A stretch of 64,000 nucleotides of DNA from Rhodobacterales bacterium (lineage in GTDB: Bacteria; Pseudomonadota; Alphaproteobacteria; Rhodobacterales; Rhodobacteraceae). The stretch covers positions 496,001 to 560,000 of the forward strand of contig PDRY01000012.1 of the NCBI GenBank assembly GCA_002748265.1. Reading direction: 5' to 3'. This document shows, piece after piece, positions 7,610 to 17,799 of this stretch (positions within the stretch are counted from its first letter, which is position 1; each line of letters begins with the position of its first letter). The notes beneath the pieces are model-generated. The model did no database searches and was not told where the DNA came from. It saw nothing but the letters and a program-made list of their open reading frames with translations. A program made the translations under genes and the position numbers.

Positions 7610-9412
7610 TCAGCCTTGAGCGCCGGGATCGGGGAGCGAAATGTCTGACTGCGCCGGAACCACGCGCATCAAGCAGCCCTCCAGAGCGTCCTTCAGCAGC
7701 GGATCATCTGCGTGCTTCTCGGTCAGGATGACCTCGCCGCGCAGGTAGGGTTTGAGAAGGCGGAACGCCTCCTGCAAGTCCGGCGCGGTGCCGTCTCCGA
7801 TCACGACCGTCCCGATCCGATCCACCGGCAATCCCGTCTCGGCGAAGCCCGGTTGCCAGTCGCCGACGATCTGGCCCGGGCCGCGACGATCCAGCACTTG
7901 CGCCACAAGCGCCGAGCGGTCGATCACGTCGCCCTCCCAGGCCAGACGCAGCACAATGCCTTCATCCGACTGACCCGGACCGACATAGTCTCTCAGGGCC
8001 ATGTGGAACGAATGGAGATAGGTATGCCCCATCTGCGGCATCACGTTAATCTCGCAGATCGTGCCCCCGGTGGCCGCGACCGGCTCCGCGATGCTCCGGC
8101 AGATCAGATCGACCCCCGCGATATCGAGCGCCATCAGCGCGCAGGCGCGTTCGCACAGACGGACGTTTTCTGGATGGATGTCATCCGTCACGACAACGGT
8201 TGACCCACCCGAGCTGACATTGGCATTGGCGCGCAGGCGGACGAACACGCCCTCTTCGGGCACGCTGGTCAGCTTGTAGCCCGTCTTGTGCAGGTAGGCC
8301 CGCAGATCGTCGTCGATCTCGATCGGCTTCATCACGGAAAACGCCCCGGCCGAGCGCCTCGGGTCCTTGTTCTCCTGGGCGATCAGGGCGCGGATCGTAT
8401 GCTCCCCGTCGCCGGTCACTCCCGCCGGAAGCCGTAGCACCGCTCCAACGACCTTCCCCGCGACGACATTCACACGATAGTCCTGCCCCTCGATATGTCG
8501 CTCAACCACCACGTTCGGAGACTGCGCGCACGCGTCGTGAAACCGCTGGGCGACCTCCTCGGTGGACACGAGCCGCGGGAAAACGCCATCCCCGTGGGTG
8601 CGGTCCGTGGGCTTGACGACGACCGGGAAACCGAAAGCCTCTGCCGCGGCGATGGCCTCGTTTTCACTGGCAACCTTTGCCTGATCGGCCACCGGGAACC
8701 CGGCAAGGCGCAGCATCTGGCTTGCCGCGGCCTTGTCCGTGCTCAGCAGCATGCCCATGCTGGAGGTCGTGTCGCTGGTGGTGCTGCGGAACAGCCGCGC
8801 GCCCTTCCCGTAGCCATACTGCACCATGCCCAGCGGAAGACGCAGGACAGGAATATCCATGTTCAGCGCCTCGCGCAGGAAATGGCGGCTGCTGGTCCCG
8901 AAGGCGAAATCGTTGCTGTGCCGCTTACCGACGGCATCCAGCTCTGCCTTTTCATCGGCAAAGAACCCGTCGGGCTGGCCCGCATCGACATAGGCGCGCA
9001 CGCGACCGGCCAAATGACGCGCCAGCGGAAGGGCCGATTTCGGCAAGGTGCTGGGCGCCAGGATGCGCACCGCATGCCAGCCTTCGGGCGCGGTGTCATC
9101 CAAGCGCGGCACAACGATGGCAGGCCCCGAAACAACGCCGCCGGAGCGCTCTTCGAGGGCGGCCAATAGCGCGCAGAGCAGCTGGAGATTGGCCTCACCG
9201 CCAATGTCCGAGAGCGTTAGCGACTCCAGATCAGCGGGCGGGCAATCGGGCAGCATCGGGCGAAGAAGGCCGTGAACATGCGCCACCAAGCCGTGATCGC
9301 CGCAGGCGCTGTCCACATGAGCGTCGATCACCACCGCATGCTGGCGAAGCCCATAGAGAAACCCGATCAGGGTCGAAAAGGACGTGATGCGGTAATTGTG
9401 TGGGCTGGGCAT
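7610..9412 (-). CDS. cyanophycin-synthetase-like ATP-grasp protein
   Basis: This protein of about 600 residues has an ATP-grasp fold in its middle (KAAASQMLRLAGFPVADQ, FPVVVKPTDRTHGDGVF, VVERHIEGQDYRVNVVAGKV, GTICEINVMPQMGHTY), most like the ATP-grasp half of cyanophycin synthetases. ATP-grasp ligases join a carboxylate to an amine via an acyl phosphate. The Mur-ligase half with its own Walker motif, present in true cyanophycin synthetase, is absent. The N-terminal 200 residues resemble no domain I can name. The ATG at 9412 is preferred to a TTG at 9433, as AGGA fits it. The product is unknown; a peptide-like amide is a reasonable inference. Confidence 0.65.
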   Translation of the reverse strand: MPSPHNYRITSFSTLIGFLYGLRQHAVVIDAHVDSACGDHGLVAHVHGLLRPMLPDCPPADLESLTLSDIGGEANLQLLCALLAALEERSGGVVSGPAIVVPRLDDTAPEGWHAVRILAPSTLPKSALPLARHLAGRVRAYVDAGQPDGFFADEKAELDAVGKRHSNDFAFGTSSRHFLREALNMDIPVLRLPLGMVQYGYGKGARLFRSTTSDTTSSMGMLLSTDKAAASQMLRLAGFPVADQAKVASENEAIAAAEAFGFPVVVKPTDRTHGDGVFPRLVSTEEVAQRFHDACAQSPNVVVERHIEGQDYRVNVVAGKVVGAVLRLPAGVTGDGEHTIRALIAQENKDPRRSAGAFSVMKPIEIDDDLRAYLHKTGYKLTSVPEEGVFVRLRANANVSSGGSTVVVTDDIHPENVRLCERACALMALDIAGVDLICRSIAEPVAATGGTICEINVMPQMGHTYLHSFHMALRDYVGPGQSDEGIVLRLAWEGDVIDRSALVAQVLDRRGPGQIVGDWQPGFAETGLPVDRIGTVVIGDGTAPDLQEAFRLLKPYLRGEVILTEKHADDPLLKDALEGCLMRVVPAQSDISLPDPGAQG

Positions 9413-9477
9413 GGAAAACGGTCCTGAAATCAATCAGCACCGTTCTATCAAGCCTTCAGCGTCAGACAAGCGCGCAC

Positions 9478-9517
9478 AAAAAAGCCCCGGTCGCTCAACG
9501 CGCACCGGGGCTTTTAC
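9478..9517 (-). terminator. intrinsic terminator of the rimP-infB operon
   Basis: On the minus strand AAAAGCCCCGGT pairs with ACCGGGGCTTTT around a 12-base loop, followed by a T run. It starts 14 bases after the infB stop codon. Confidence 0.85.
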
Positions 9518-9530
9518 CATTGGGTCAGGA

Positions 9531-12044
9531 TCAGAGCGTGCGCTCGACCTCTTCGCGTTCAAAGATTTCGATGACATCGCCGGGGCGAATGTCGTCGTAG
9601 TTTTCGAACGCCATACCGCATTCCTGGCCGGACTGAACCTCGGGCACCTCATCCTTGAAGCGCTTGAGCGTCTTCAACGTGCCTTCGTGGATCACCACAT
9701 CGTCGCGCAGCAGGCGCACCCCGGCGGAGCGGCGTGCAACGCCCTCGGTGACCAGACAGCCCGCGACCTTGCCGATATTGGAGACCTTGAAGACTTCCTT
9801 GATGTCGGCATAGCCGATGAAGTTCTCCTTGATCTCGTTCGACAGCAGACCGGACGCCGCCGCTTTCACGTCATCCACGAGGTCGTAGATCACGCTGTAG
9901 TAGCGGATCTCGATGCCCTTCTGGTTGGCGCTGTTGCGGGCCGGAGCGTTCGCACGAACGTTGAAGCCGATGACCGGGGTGCCCGATGCTTCGGCCAAGC
10001 CGATATCGGTTTCAGTGATCGCGCCCACACCGTAGTGCAGCACGCGCACGCGCACCTCGTCGTTGCCGACTTTCTCCAGAGCCTGCACGATCGCTTCGGC
10101 AGAGCCCTGCACGTCGGCCTTCACCACCACCGGGAGCTCGGAGACGTTCTCGTCTTCCTTGGCCTTGGCCATGAGCTGTTCCAAGGTGGTCGCAGCACCG
10201 GCAGCGGCGCGCTTCTCCTTGGCGGCTTTCTCGCGGTATTCTGCGATCTCGCGGGCCTGGGCTTCGGTGTCCACCACGTTCAGAACGTCGCCTGCTTCGG
10301 GCGTGCCGTTCAGGCCCAGCACCTCGACGGGGACGGACGGACCGGCCTCTTCGACGCGCTCGCCCTGATCGTTGATCAGCGCACGAACCTTACCCCACTG
10401 CTCCCCGACGACGAAGATGTCGCCGCGCTTGAGCGTGCCGTTCTGGACCAGAACGGTGGCAACCGGGCCACGACCCACGTCAAGCTGAGCTTCGATCACG
10501 GCGCCTTGGGCGGCACGATCGGGGTTGGCTTTCAGCTCAAGAATTTCCGCCTGAAGCGCGATGGCTTCGAGCAGCTCATCCAGACCCTGGCCGGTGATCG
10601 CGGACACTTCCACGTCCTGCACATCGCCCGACAGTTTTTCGACGATCACTTCGTGCTGAAGCAGATCAGTGCGCACCTTGTCGGGGTTGGCGGCCGGGCG
10701 GTCGATCTTGTTGATCGCAATGATCATCGGGACCTTCGCCGCCTTGGCGTGATTGATCGCTTCAATCGTCTGCGGCATCACCGCATCGTCGGCAGCGACC
10801 ACCAGAACCACGATATCCGTCACCTGAGCCCCGCGCGAGCGCATGGAGGTGAACGCCGCGTGGCCGGGCGTATCCAGGAAGGACAGCACCGCACCGCCAT
10901 CGGTCGTGACCTGATAGGCGCCGATATGCTGGGTGATCCCGCCGGCTTCGCCGCTCACCACCTTGGTGTGGCGGATCGCGTCCAGCAGCGAGGTCTTACC
11001 GTGGTCCACGTGGCCCATGATCGTGATGATCGGGGCGCGCGGCTTCAGGTCTTCGGCCTTGTCCTCGATCGTGTCGATCACGTCTTCGACGTCGGCATCG
11101 GACACGCGCACGACCTTGTGGCCGAACTCTTCGATGATCAGTTCAGCTGTGTCGGCGTCGATGCTTTGGTTCTGGGTCGCCATGATGCCGTTGTTCATCA
11201 GCGCCTTGACCACATCGGCCACACGCTCGGCCATACGGTTGGCCAGCTCTGACACCACGATCATTTCGGGCAACTGAACGTCACGCACAACCTTTTCGCG
11301 CTCGACCGCGCCGCCCATGGCTTTCTGACGCGCACGCTCCTGCTTGCGCTTCATCGCGGCGAGCGACTTCTGACGCCCACCTTCGCCGCCGGACAGAGCC
11401 TGGTTCAGCGTCAGCTTGCCACCGCGACGGCCACCGTCGCCGCGGTCGTTCTTGCCACGGCTGTCACGATCACGATTGTCGCGTTCGGGCTTGCGGGCGC
11501 CGCCGCCAGCGGGGCGCGCACGTTCCTGAGCCTGAGCCGCCGCCGGATCGGCAGGGGTCTCGGCCGCGCGAGCGGGCTTGGCCTGGGCCGCATCACGTGC
11601 GGCTTTGGCCTCTTCGGCCTCACGCTTCTTGCGCTCTTCCTCTTCGGCCTTCGCCTTCAGAGCCTCTTCGCGCTCACGCTCTTCGCGTTCCTTGGCTTCG
11701 GCTTCCTCGCGGCGGCGACGGCGCTCTTCCTCGCGGGCCTTCTCTTCGGCGGCACGCTTGGCGGCGTCTTCGGCTTCGCGCGCCTTCGCGGCGGCCAGGG
11801 CCTTCATCCGGCGTTCGAGCTCGGCCTCGGAAATGCCAGCAGGGCGCTTCTTGGGGTCGCCCCCGGCGGGAGCCGAGCTCCGCGCACCGGGTTTCGCCGC
11901 GCCGGGCTTGGGCACCACGACGCGCTTTTTCTTGGTTTCCACCACGACGCTCTTGGTCCGGCCATGGCTGAAGCTCTGCTTCACCGAGCCCGACCGGGGG
12001 CCGCCGCGAACACCAAGGGGTTTTTTTCCGTCGTTCTCACTCAT
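9531..12044 (-). CDS. infB: translation initiation factor IF-2
   Basis: IF-2 is the GTPase that places initiator tRNA on the small ribosomal subunit. The protein of about 837 residues has the alphaproteobacterial N-terminal part, then a long Lys/Arg/Glu/Ala-rich linker that is probably extended or coiled. The GTPase domain follows, with GHVDHGKT near residue 344, DTPGHAAF and NKID, then the C-terminal fMet-tRNA-binding domains ending in [17 protein letters not shown]. The start at 12044 (MSENDGKK) matches relatives; an ATG at 12056 is the alternative. It is the last gene of rimP-nusA-ylxR-infB and overlaps or closely follows the YlxR-like gene. Confidence 0.97.
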   Translation of the reverse strand: MSENDGKKPLGVRGGPRSGSVKQSFSHGRTKSVVVETKKKRVVVPKPGAAKPGARSSAPAGGDPKKRPAGISEAELERRMKALAAAKAREAEDAAKRAAEEKAREEERRRRREEAEAKEREEREREEALKAKAEEEERKKREAEEAKAARDAAQAKPARAAETPADPAAAQAQERARPAGGGARKPERDNRDRDSRGKNDRGDGGRRGGKLTLNQALSGGEGGRQKSLAAMKRKQERARQKAMGGAVEREKVVRDVQLPEMIVVSELANRMAERVADVVKALMNNGIMATQNQSIDADTAELIIEEFGHKVVRVSDADVEDVIDTIEDKAEDLKPRAPIITIMGHVDHGKTSLLDAIRHTKVVSGEAGGITQHIGAYQVTTDGGAVLSFLDTPGHAAFTSMRSRGAQVTDIVVLVVAADDAVMPQTIEAINHAKAAKVPMIIAINKIDRPAANPDKVRTDLLQHEVIVEKLSGDVQDVEVSAITGQGLDELLEAIALQAEILELKANPDRAAQGAVIEAQLDVGRGPVATVLVQNGTLKRGDIFVVGEQWGKVRALINDQGERVEEAGPSVPVEVLGLNGTPEAGDVLNVVDTEAQAREIAEYREKAAKEKRAAAGAATTLEQLMAKAKEDENVSELPVVVKADVQGSAEAIVQALEKVGNDEVRVRVLHYGVGAITETDIGLAEASGTPVIGFNVRANAPARNSANQKGIEIRYYSVIYDLVDDVKAAASGLLSNEIKENFIGYADIKEVFKVSNIGKVAGCLVTEGVARRSAGVRLLRDDVVIHEGTLKTLKRFKDEVPEVQSGQECGMAFENYDDIRPGDVIEIFEREEVERTL

Positions 12045-12052
12045 CGAAGTCT

Positions 12053-12673
12053 TCATTCCTTCCCGGAGACGCCTTCGTCCCCGTTTTGACTGCGCATCCC
12101 GCGCAGCTTTGCCGCTTCCTCTACTACACGGTCAGCCAAGGCGCCAGCGGCCAGAGCCCCGTGTATGACAGTTTCGCGCCCGAATGCCAAACCAAGCTCA
12201 TCGCTCGTCAAACAATCGAAATAGCGGGCCCCTTCCGGGGTCCAGAACTTGCCCTTCTGACGGGCGGAGCCGTCGCTTGCCTGCAAGAGAACGCGGATCG
12301 GCGCGCCTCCGGCAAGAAGGGTCTTCACTTTCTCGAACCCGACCGTGGCCAGCCCCGCCTTACGGGCCAGAGCGACCAGATCCACGACCCGCCGGGCAAG
12401 CTGGCGCTCCACCTCATCGGCCAGACCTTCGGGCACCACCACCTGCGCCTTGGCGGCGCGGGCGAACTGCCCCTTGCCCGCCTTGTCGAGCACCTCGCGC
12501 GAGGCGGTCACCCACATGCCGCGCCCTGGAAGCTTCTCCAGAATGTCGGGCACCACAGCCCCATCCGGCCCCACGACGAAACGGATCAGCCCTTCCTTGG
12601 GCTGCGAGTCGCGTGTGACGATGCAGGTCCGTTCAGACCCTTCGCTGCGGTTATGACGCTTACCCCGGCTCAT
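12053..12673 (-). CDS. YlxR (DUF448) RNA-binding protein with L7Ae-like C-terminal domain
   Basis: The 206-residue protein carries the YlxR signature near its N terminus ([20 protein letters not shown], then KLPGRGMWV). A second domain resembling an L7Ae/L30e RNA-binding fold follows ([20 protein letters not shown]). It lies between nusA and infB, the standard place for this family, and probably acts in transcription or ribosome-linked RNA binding. The ATG at 12673 is chosen because upstream codons overlap nusA and read as low-complexity. It follows nusA by 25 bases. Confidence 0.85.
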   Translation of the reverse strand: MSRGKRHNRSEGSERTCIVTRDSQPKEGLIRFVVGPDGAVVPDILEKLPGRGMWVTASREVLDKAGKGQFARAAKAQVVVPEGLADEVERQLARRVVDLVALARKAGLATVGFEKVKTLLAGGAPIRVLLQASDGSARQKGKFWTPEGARYFDCLTSDELGLAFGRETVIHGALAAGALADRVVEEAAKLRGMRSQNGDEGVSGKE

Positions 12674-12698
12674 GCGGGCGACCCCCGGAGGCCTGAGA

Positions 12699-14327
12699 TC
12701 AGGCCTCCTGCTCCTCTTCGTTTTCCACGTCGCCTTCGGCGTCCACATCGGCGTCGTCGGCAACAAGATCATCCGGATCGACCCAGCCCAGCATGACGCG
12801 GGCGGTCATCACCATCTCCTGAGCTTCCTCCAGACTCACGTCGAAGGGCTCAAGCACGCCGTCATCCTTGCTGCGCTCCCCATCGACAGTGGTCCAGCCA
12901 CCGGCCAGTTCCCAGTCGGCGCAGGTCGCGAAGTCTTCGAGCGTCAGAACGCCGTCCTTGGCGAGGGCCTCCACCATCTGCGGGGACAGGCCGTCAAACC
13001 CGATCAGGCTGTCTTCGGCACCCAGCTCGCGGGCGGCTTCGATGGCCTTGCGGTTCTGCTCTTCGATCACGTCGCGGGCACGGGCCTGCAATTCGGTGGC
13101 CGTACCTTCGTCCACGCCGTCGATCACCAACAGCTCGTCGATCTCGACATAGGCGACCTCTTCGAGGTTGGTGAAGCCTTCCGAGACCAGAAGCTGCGCG
13201 AAGAATTCGTCCAGATCGAGAGCGGCCATGAACAGGCCGGTGCGCTCTTCGAATTCCTTCTGGCGGCGGGCCGATTCTTCAGCTTCGGTCAGGATGTCGA
13301 TATCCAACCCGGTCAGCTGCGAGGCCAGACGCACGTTCTGACCGCGGCGGCCGATGGCCAGAGAAAGCTGTTCCTCGGGGACCACGACTTCGATCCGCTC
13401 GGCGTCTTCGTCGAACACCACCTTGGACACTTCAGCAGGCTGAAGCGCGTTCACGAGGAAGGTCGGCATGTCCTCGTTCCACGGGATGATGTCGATCTTT
13501 TCGCCCTGCAGCTCGTTCACGACGGCCTGCACACGGGAGCCCCGCATACCGACACAGGCGCCGACCGGGTCAATCGAGCCGTCATAGGAAATCACGGCGA
13601 TCTTCGCGCGCGAACCCGGATCACGGGCCACGGCCTTGATCTCGATGATGCCCTCGTAGATTTCCGGCACTTCCATCTTGAACAGCTCGGCCATGAATTC
13701 CGGCGCGGTGCGCGACAGGAAGATCTGCGGGCCGCGCGGCTCGCGGCGCACATCCTTGATGTAGCAACGGATACGGTCGTTCGGGCGATAGCTCTCGCGG
13801 CCGATCTTTTCGTTGCGGCGCAAAACACCCTCGCCGGGGTTCAGCTCCACGATGACATTGCCGTATTCCTCGCGCTTGACGAGCGCGTTGATGATGGTCC
13901 CGGCCTTGTCCTTGTATTCTTCATACTGCTTGTCGCGCTCGGCTTCGCGGACCTTTTGCAAGATCACCTGCTTGGCAGACTGAGCCGCAATCCGGCCCAG
14001 CTCCACAGGGGGGACTTCTTCGATGAACTGATCGCCCACCTTGGGATCGTCCATGTACTGCTTGGCCTGCTCGACGGTGAATTCCGCCTGGTAGTTCTCA
14101 AGCTCTTCTTCGTCGACCACCGTGCGCACACGGGTGAAGGTCGCCTTGCCGGTCTTGCGGTCGATATCCACGCGGATATCCATCTCCGCGCCGTAGCGGG
14201 ACTTCGCCGCACGGGCGAGGCTTTCTTCCATGGCCTCAACGACGAGATTCGGGTCGATCCCCTTCTCGCGGCCCACGGCCTCAGCGGTTTGCAGCAGCTC
14301 AAGCTGGTTAGCGGATGTGATTGCCAT
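12699..14327 (-). CDS. nusA: transcription termination/antitermination protein NusA
   Basis: NusA binds RNA polymerase and nascent RNA to control pausing, termination and antitermination. The 542 residues show the N-terminal polymerase-binding domain (SANQLELLQTAEAVGREKGI), an S1 domain, the KH domains (GMRGSRVQAVVNELQGEKIDI and AIGRRGQNVRLASQLTG), helix-hairpin-helix-like repeats and an acidic tail rich in Asp and Glu. Its start overlaps the rimP stop by one base, so the two are translationally coupled. The order rimP-nusA-ylxR-infB is conserved in bacteria. Confidence 0.97.
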   Translation of the reverse strand: MAITSANQLELLQTAEAVGREKGIDPNLVVEAMEESLARAAKSRYGAEMDIRVDIDRKTGKATFTRVRTVVDEEELENYQAEFTVEQAKQYMDDPKVGDQFIEEVPPVELGRIAAQSAKQVILQKVREAERDKQYEEYKDKAGTIINALVKREEYGNVIVELNPGEGVLRRNEKIGRESYRPNDRIRCYIKDVRREPRGPQIFLSRTAPEFMAELFKMEVPEIYEGIIEIKAVARDPGSRAKIAVISYDGSIDPVGACVGMRGSRVQAVVNELQGEKIDIIPWNEDMPTFLVNALQPAEVSKVVFDEDAERIEVVVPEEQLSLAIGRRGQNVRLASQLTGLDIDILTEAEESARRQKEFEERTGLFMAALDLDEFFAQLLVSEGFTNLEEVAYVEIDELLVIDGVDEGTATELQARARDVIEEQNRKAIEAARELGAEDSLIGFDGLSPQMVEALAKDGVLTLEDFATCADWELAGGWTTVDGERSKDDGVLEPFDVSLEEAQEMVMTARVMLGWVDPDDLVADDADVDAEGDVENEEEQEA

Positions 14328-14923
14328 CAGGCTTTCTCCTCATCGTCATCGCCATCCACGATGGTCTGGACTTCGTCGAATTGTTTCTCGTCGATCTCAC
14401 CGGCATCCTTGCGCGCGCGCAGGACATCGCGGATCAGCTCATCGGTCAGGACCAGCTTGGCATCGGCCAGCCAGTCGAATTGCAGACCGATGGTGACCGG
14501 CTCCCCGGCTTCGTCGATCTGGATCAGGACTTCACTGCCTTCGGTGCCTTCCAGCACGCCCTTGAAGCGGCGACGCCCGTCGATCAGCTCGTGGGTTTCG
14601 ATCTTGGCAACATAGCCGTCCCACTGCTCGAAATCCTTGAGCCGGGTCAAAGGCCGATCAATGCCAGGGCTCGACACTTCCAGCGTGTAGGCATCAAGGA
14701 TCGGGTCTTCCACGTCCATGACCGCGCTCACGGCGGTGCTGATATCGGCGCATTCATCCACGTCGATGGCCCCATCGGGGCGCTGTACCATGAGCTGAAG
14801 CGTCGCGTTCTGGCTGCCCATGTAGCGCACGCGCACCAGCTCAAACCCCATGTCCTCGATAACAGGGGTGATGATCTCTGCAATGCGCCGATCCATGGCG
14901 CCTTTGGCAATCATATCGTTCAT
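14327..14923 (-). CDS. rimP: ribosome maturation factor RimP
   Basis: RimP helps assemble the 30S subunit. The 198-residue protein has the family blocks [28 protein letters not shown] and [15 protein letters not shown]. The start at 14923 ([10 protein letters not shown]) has GGAAG five bases upstream and gives the usual length; the frame is open further upstream but that part would overlap the leader hairpins. The C-terminal tail is acidic. It is the first gene of the operon, directly downstream of a terminator-like structure. Confidence 0.95.
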   Translation of the reverse strand: MNDMIAKGAMDRRIAEIITPVIEDMGFELVRVRYMGSQNATLQLMVQRPDGAIDVDECADISTAVSAVMDVEDPILDAYTLEVSSPGIDRPLTRLKDFEQWDGYVAKIETHELIDGRRRFKGVLEGTEGSEVLIQIDEAGEPVTIGLQFDWLADAKLVLTDELIRDVLRARKDAGEIDEKQFDEVQTIVDGDDDEEKA

Positions 14924-14950
14924 TGGTCTTCCAGCCTCTCGTGCTGGCAC

Positions 14951-15017
14951 AAAAAAACGGGCGCGCGGCCCGTTGTCGTTTCCGGTGGAGCCTCTTTCAA
15001 AGCGCCGCTGTTGAAAG
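14951..15017 (-). terminator. rimP leader: hairpin followed by terminator-like attenuator
   Basis: On the minus strand a 7-bp stem CTTTCAA/TTGAAAG (15017-14994) is followed by a second stem ACGGGC/GCCCGT with a five-base loop and seven Ts (14973-14951). Both lie between a promoter at 15020-15048 and rimP, so most operon transcripts would have to pass the terminator. It may attenuate the operon, as leader terminators ahead of the equivalent E. coli operon do. Alternatively it only ends read-through from pip. Confidence 0.6.
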
Positions 15018-15019
15018 GC

Positions 15020-15048
15020 CATATAGGCCGGAGCACGCAAGGATGCAA
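15020..15048 (-). promoter_or_regulatory. sigma-70-type promoter for rimP-nusA-ylxR-infB
   Basis: On the minus strand TTGCAT (15048-15043) and TATATG (15025-15020) are separated by exactly 17 bases. They lie about 100 bases upstream of rimP and just before the leader hairpins. The -35/-10 pair resembles those I see ahead of rplO and rpmC in this window. Confidence 0.6.
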
Positions 15049-15158
15049 GCCTTAGCCGATAGGACCTACATCCTGTCGAGCCGCAGCGGCACAACATCGG
15101 GGTTCAGCCGCCAGACCGCCACATTGAGCGCGAGCGCAAAACTCATTAACGCGACACG

Positions 15159-16148
15159 CTAGCTGAGGGATCGTTCCCCTGCGGCGCCCGCAATCCGATC
15201 CATATGCGCGATCAAGGCGCGGGCAATCCCCGGCTCGGACATCGTGTGCCCCGCATCGCGGATCATCTCAAGCCGCGCAGCAGGCCAGGCATCGGCCAGC
15301 CGATACGCGGTCTGCGGCGGACAGATCATGTCATAGCGCCCCTGAACAATCTTGCCGGGGATTCGCGCAATCCGATCCATCCGCGACAGGATCTGGCGAT
15401 CCTCGCCGAGCCACCCGCGATTGAGGAAGTAATGCGATTCGAGCCGCGCGAAGGCCCGCACATAGTCCGGCGCCCCGCCCCCAAGAACCCCGCCCCCGTG
15501 GACGGCAAGCGCATTCTCCCAGCCGCTCCAGATGCGGGCCAGGCGCTGCTCTTCACTCCGGTCACCGCTGAACAGGCGTCGGTGATAGGCCGCAATCAGA
15601 TCGCCGCGCTCCTCCTCCGGGATCGGCGCGGTGAAGCTGTCCCACAGCTCGGGCCAGAACGCGCCTGCCCCGCCGCCATAGAACCAGTCGAGCTCCGGCT
15701 CCGTCATCAAAAAGACGCCGCGCAGGATGAGCGACAGTGCCCGCGCCGGGTGCTCCTGCGCATAGATCAAGGCCAGGGTCGCCCCCCAGCTTCCGCCGAA
15801 CACATGCCAGGCCTCGACCCCAAGCGTCTCGCGGATCAGCTCCATGTCACACACCAGATGCCACGTCGTATTGGCCTCGACGCAGGCATGGGGCGTCGAC
15901 CTCCCACAGCCCCGCTGATCGAACAGGATGATGCGGAACACCTCCGGATCAAAGAACCGCCGCATGAACGGGCTGCACCCGCCGCCGGGGCCCCCATGGC
16001 ACACGACCACCGGGATACCGTCGGCACGCCCGCTCTGCTCGACGTAAACGCTGTGACCATCGCCCACATCGAGCATCCGCACATCGAACGGCTCAACGGC
16101 GGGATACATCCCGCCCGCCGCGCGTTTATGCCTCAAGCTCTTGTCCAT
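15159..16148 (-). CDS. pip: proline iminopeptidase
   Basis: This alpha/beta hydrolase removes N-terminal proline from peptides. The 329 residues include the oxyanion region [20 protein letters not shown], the nucleophile elbow GGSWG, and a catalytic His near the end in [10 protein letters not shown], all typical of the S33 prolyl aminopeptidase family. The start at 16148 follows the usual family N terminus (basic stretch, then YPAVEPF); an ATG at 16109 is possible. It is divergent from ubiG with only about 58 bases between. Confidence 0.9.
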   Translation of the reverse strand: MDKSLRHKRAAGGMYPAVEPFDVRMLDVGDGHSVYVEQSGRADGIPVVVCHGGPGGGCSPFMRRFFDPEVFRIILFDQRGCGRSTPHACVEANTTWHLVCDMELIRETLGVEAWHVFGGSWGATLALIYAQEHPARALSLILRGVFLMTEPELDWFYGGGAGAFWPELWDSFTAPIPEEERGDLIAAYHRRLFSGDRSEEQRLARIWSGWENALAVHGGGVLGGGAPDYVRAFARLESHYFLNRGWLGEDRQILSRMDRIARIPGKIVQGRYDMICPPQTAYRLADAWPAARLEMIRDAGHTMSEPGIARALIAHMDRIAGAAGERSLS

Positions 16149-16206
16149 TTTCGCCGCCGCAGCCCCGTGCTACATCCCCCTTGGACCTGCCACGAAGGAG
16201 AACCCG

Positions 16207-16950
16207 ATGCAAACCACCTCCAGCATCGACCAGGGTGAAGTCGAAAAATTCCAGGCCATGGCGGCCGAGTGGTGGGACCCGAACGGCAAGTTCAAGCCGC
16301 TCCATATGCTCAACCCCTGCCGGCTGGACTACATCACCAGCCAGATCGCAGCGGAGTTCAACCGAGACCTCTCCACCCCAGAGCCGTTCAAGGGCCTGCG
16401 CCTTCTGGATATCGGTTGCGGCGGCGGGCTCCTGTCGGAGCCGATGGCGCGGCTGGGCGCAGAGGTAGTCGGCGCCGACGCGGCAGAGCGCAACATCCCC
16501 GTAGCCCAGCTCCACGCAGAGCAAATGGGGCTCGACATCGACTACCGAAACACCACCGCCGAAGCGATTGCCGAAGGCGGAGAGCGCTTCGACATCGTCC
16601 TGAACATGGAAGTGGTCGAACACGTGGCCGACCCGCAAGAGTTCCTGAACACTTGCGCCTCTCTGCTCAAACCGGGCGGCCTGCACATCTGTTCAACCAT
16701 CAACCGCAACCCGAAAAGCTACGCGGTGGCGATTGTCGGCGCCGAGGTCGTGATGCGGTGGCTCCCGCGCGGCACCCATGACTGGGCCAAATTCATCACC
16801 CCGGACGAGCTGATCGCCATGCTGCAAAACGCCGGGCTCACCCCGGTGGATCGCACCGGTTTCGTCTTCAATCCGCTCGGCTGGAGCTGGAGCCTGTCCC
16901 CCCGCGATCTCTCGGTGAACTACGTGACCGCGGCAACCAAGCCCCGCTGA
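16207..16950 (+). CDS. ubiG: ubiquinone biosynthesis O-methyltransferase
   Basis: UbiG performs both O-methylations in ubiquinone synthesis using S-adenosylmethionine. The 247-residue protein has the SAM motif [20 protein letters not shown], the post-motif [16 protein letters not shown], and the UbiG-typical start ([20 protein letters not shown]). The ATG at 16207 has AAGGAG at ideal spacing; the frame stays open upstream only by overlapping pip. Confidence 0.96.
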   Translation: MQTTSSIDQGEVEKFQAMAAEWWDPNGKFKPLHMLNPCRLDYITSQIAAEFNRDLSTPEPFKGLRLLDIGCGGGLLSEPMARLGAEVVGADAAERNIPVAQLHAEQMGLDIDYRNTTAEAIAEGGERFDIVLNMEVVEHVADPQEFLNTCASLLKPGGLHICSTINRNPKSYAVAIVGAEVVMRWLPRGTHDWAKFITPDELIAMLQNAGLTPVDRTGFVFNPLGWSWSLSPRDLSVNYVTAATKPR

Positions 16951-16981
16951 TCTTCTTATTTGTCCAAATACCTCGGGGAGC

Positions 16982-17002
16982 GCGAGGGGCAGCGCCCCTC
17001 GC
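16982..17002. repeat. hairpin with 9-bp perfect stem (dispersed-repeat type)
   Basis: GCGAGGGGC and GCCCCTCGC flank a three-base loop, next to an AT-rich stretch (TTATTTGTCCAAATA at 16957-16971). It lies between the convergent ubiG and GNAT genes and probably serves as a bidirectional terminator. A related hairpin plus flank occurs at 28946-28984. Confidence 0.55.
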
Positions 17003-17028
17003 CCGGGTCGCGCACCGCGCGAAACAGC

Positions 17029-17799
17029 TCAATAGCCGCGCTTGACCACCGCCATCAGCCGCTCAGAGGGCCTGAAACCGCAGCGCCGATATATACGTCC
17101 GGGCGCGCCGTTCCGATCCGCGATCATCACCACATGCACCGCAACGGCCCGCGCCGCGACCTCACCGACGAGCGCGGCACAGATCCCTCGCCCGCGATGC
17201 GACGGGCGGGTTTCGACCGATTGAAACCGGGCGATCTTTCCGTCGGAATAGAGCCCCATATCCGCCACCAGAAGATCGCCGTCGAACGCGCCGAACCATT
17301 TGGCTCGCCCGGCACCAGATGCCGCGCGATGCGCATCAAACCGGCGCTCGACATAGTCGAGATGGGCCGCTTCGGGGTGACCATCCTCCTCAACTCCGGT
17401 GCGGTGCTGCAGGTCGGCCACCTGCGCCCAGTCCGCCGCGCGCTCAACGCGGCGCACCGCGATCCCTTCAGGCATCGGGAACCGGATCAGCCGATCCAGG
17501 ACCAAGACATCGGTGTCGTCGATCTGAAACCCATCGGCGCCCCATTCGCTCAGATCGGCGTCCAGATCCGGCACATCCCACTGAATGCAGATATGCGGCG
17601 CTTGCGGAAAATCTGCCCGAAACTGCGAGATGTCGGCATCTTTGTCGCCGGAGTAGCCGCGAAAAGTCACGCAATTGCCGAACCAGTAGCTCGGCTGTTC
17701 GGGCGTGCGCAGCACCATCCGATCAGTATGCGACTCAATCACCTGAGACGTACCGCCGACCAGAATGTCGCTGGCGATGCCAAGCGAGCGGAGAGTCAT
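17029..17799 (-). CDS. GNAT-family N-acetyltransferase
   Basis: The 256-residue protein has a C-terminal GNAT fold with the acetyl-CoA-binding pattern RPSHRGRGICAALVGEVAARA (split motif A) and a terminal IYRRCGFRPSERL. The N-terminal 110 residues are unlike simple GNATs and may bind the substrate, which cannot be deduced. It overlaps the marR-like gene by four bases and is the last gene of a five-gene minus-strand operon. Confidence 0.8.
   Translation of the reverse strand: MTLRSLGIASDILVGGTSQVIESHTDRMVLRTPEQPSYWFGNCVTFRGYSGDKDADISQFRADFPQAPHICIQWDVPDLDADLSEWGADGFQIDDTDVLVLDRLIRFPMPEGIAVRRVERAADWAQVADLQHRTGVEEDGHPEAAHLDYVERRFDAHRAASGAGRAKWFGAFDGDLLVADMGLYSDGKIARFQSVETRPSHRGRGICAALVGEVAARAVAVHVVMIADRNGAPGRIYRRCGFRPSERLMAVVKRGY

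Noticed and set aside
11597-11971. Plus-strand Arg/Ser/Leu-rich frames opposite the IF-2 linker
   Set aside because: Mirror of the repetitive Glu/Ala/Lys codons of infB; low complexity with no support.
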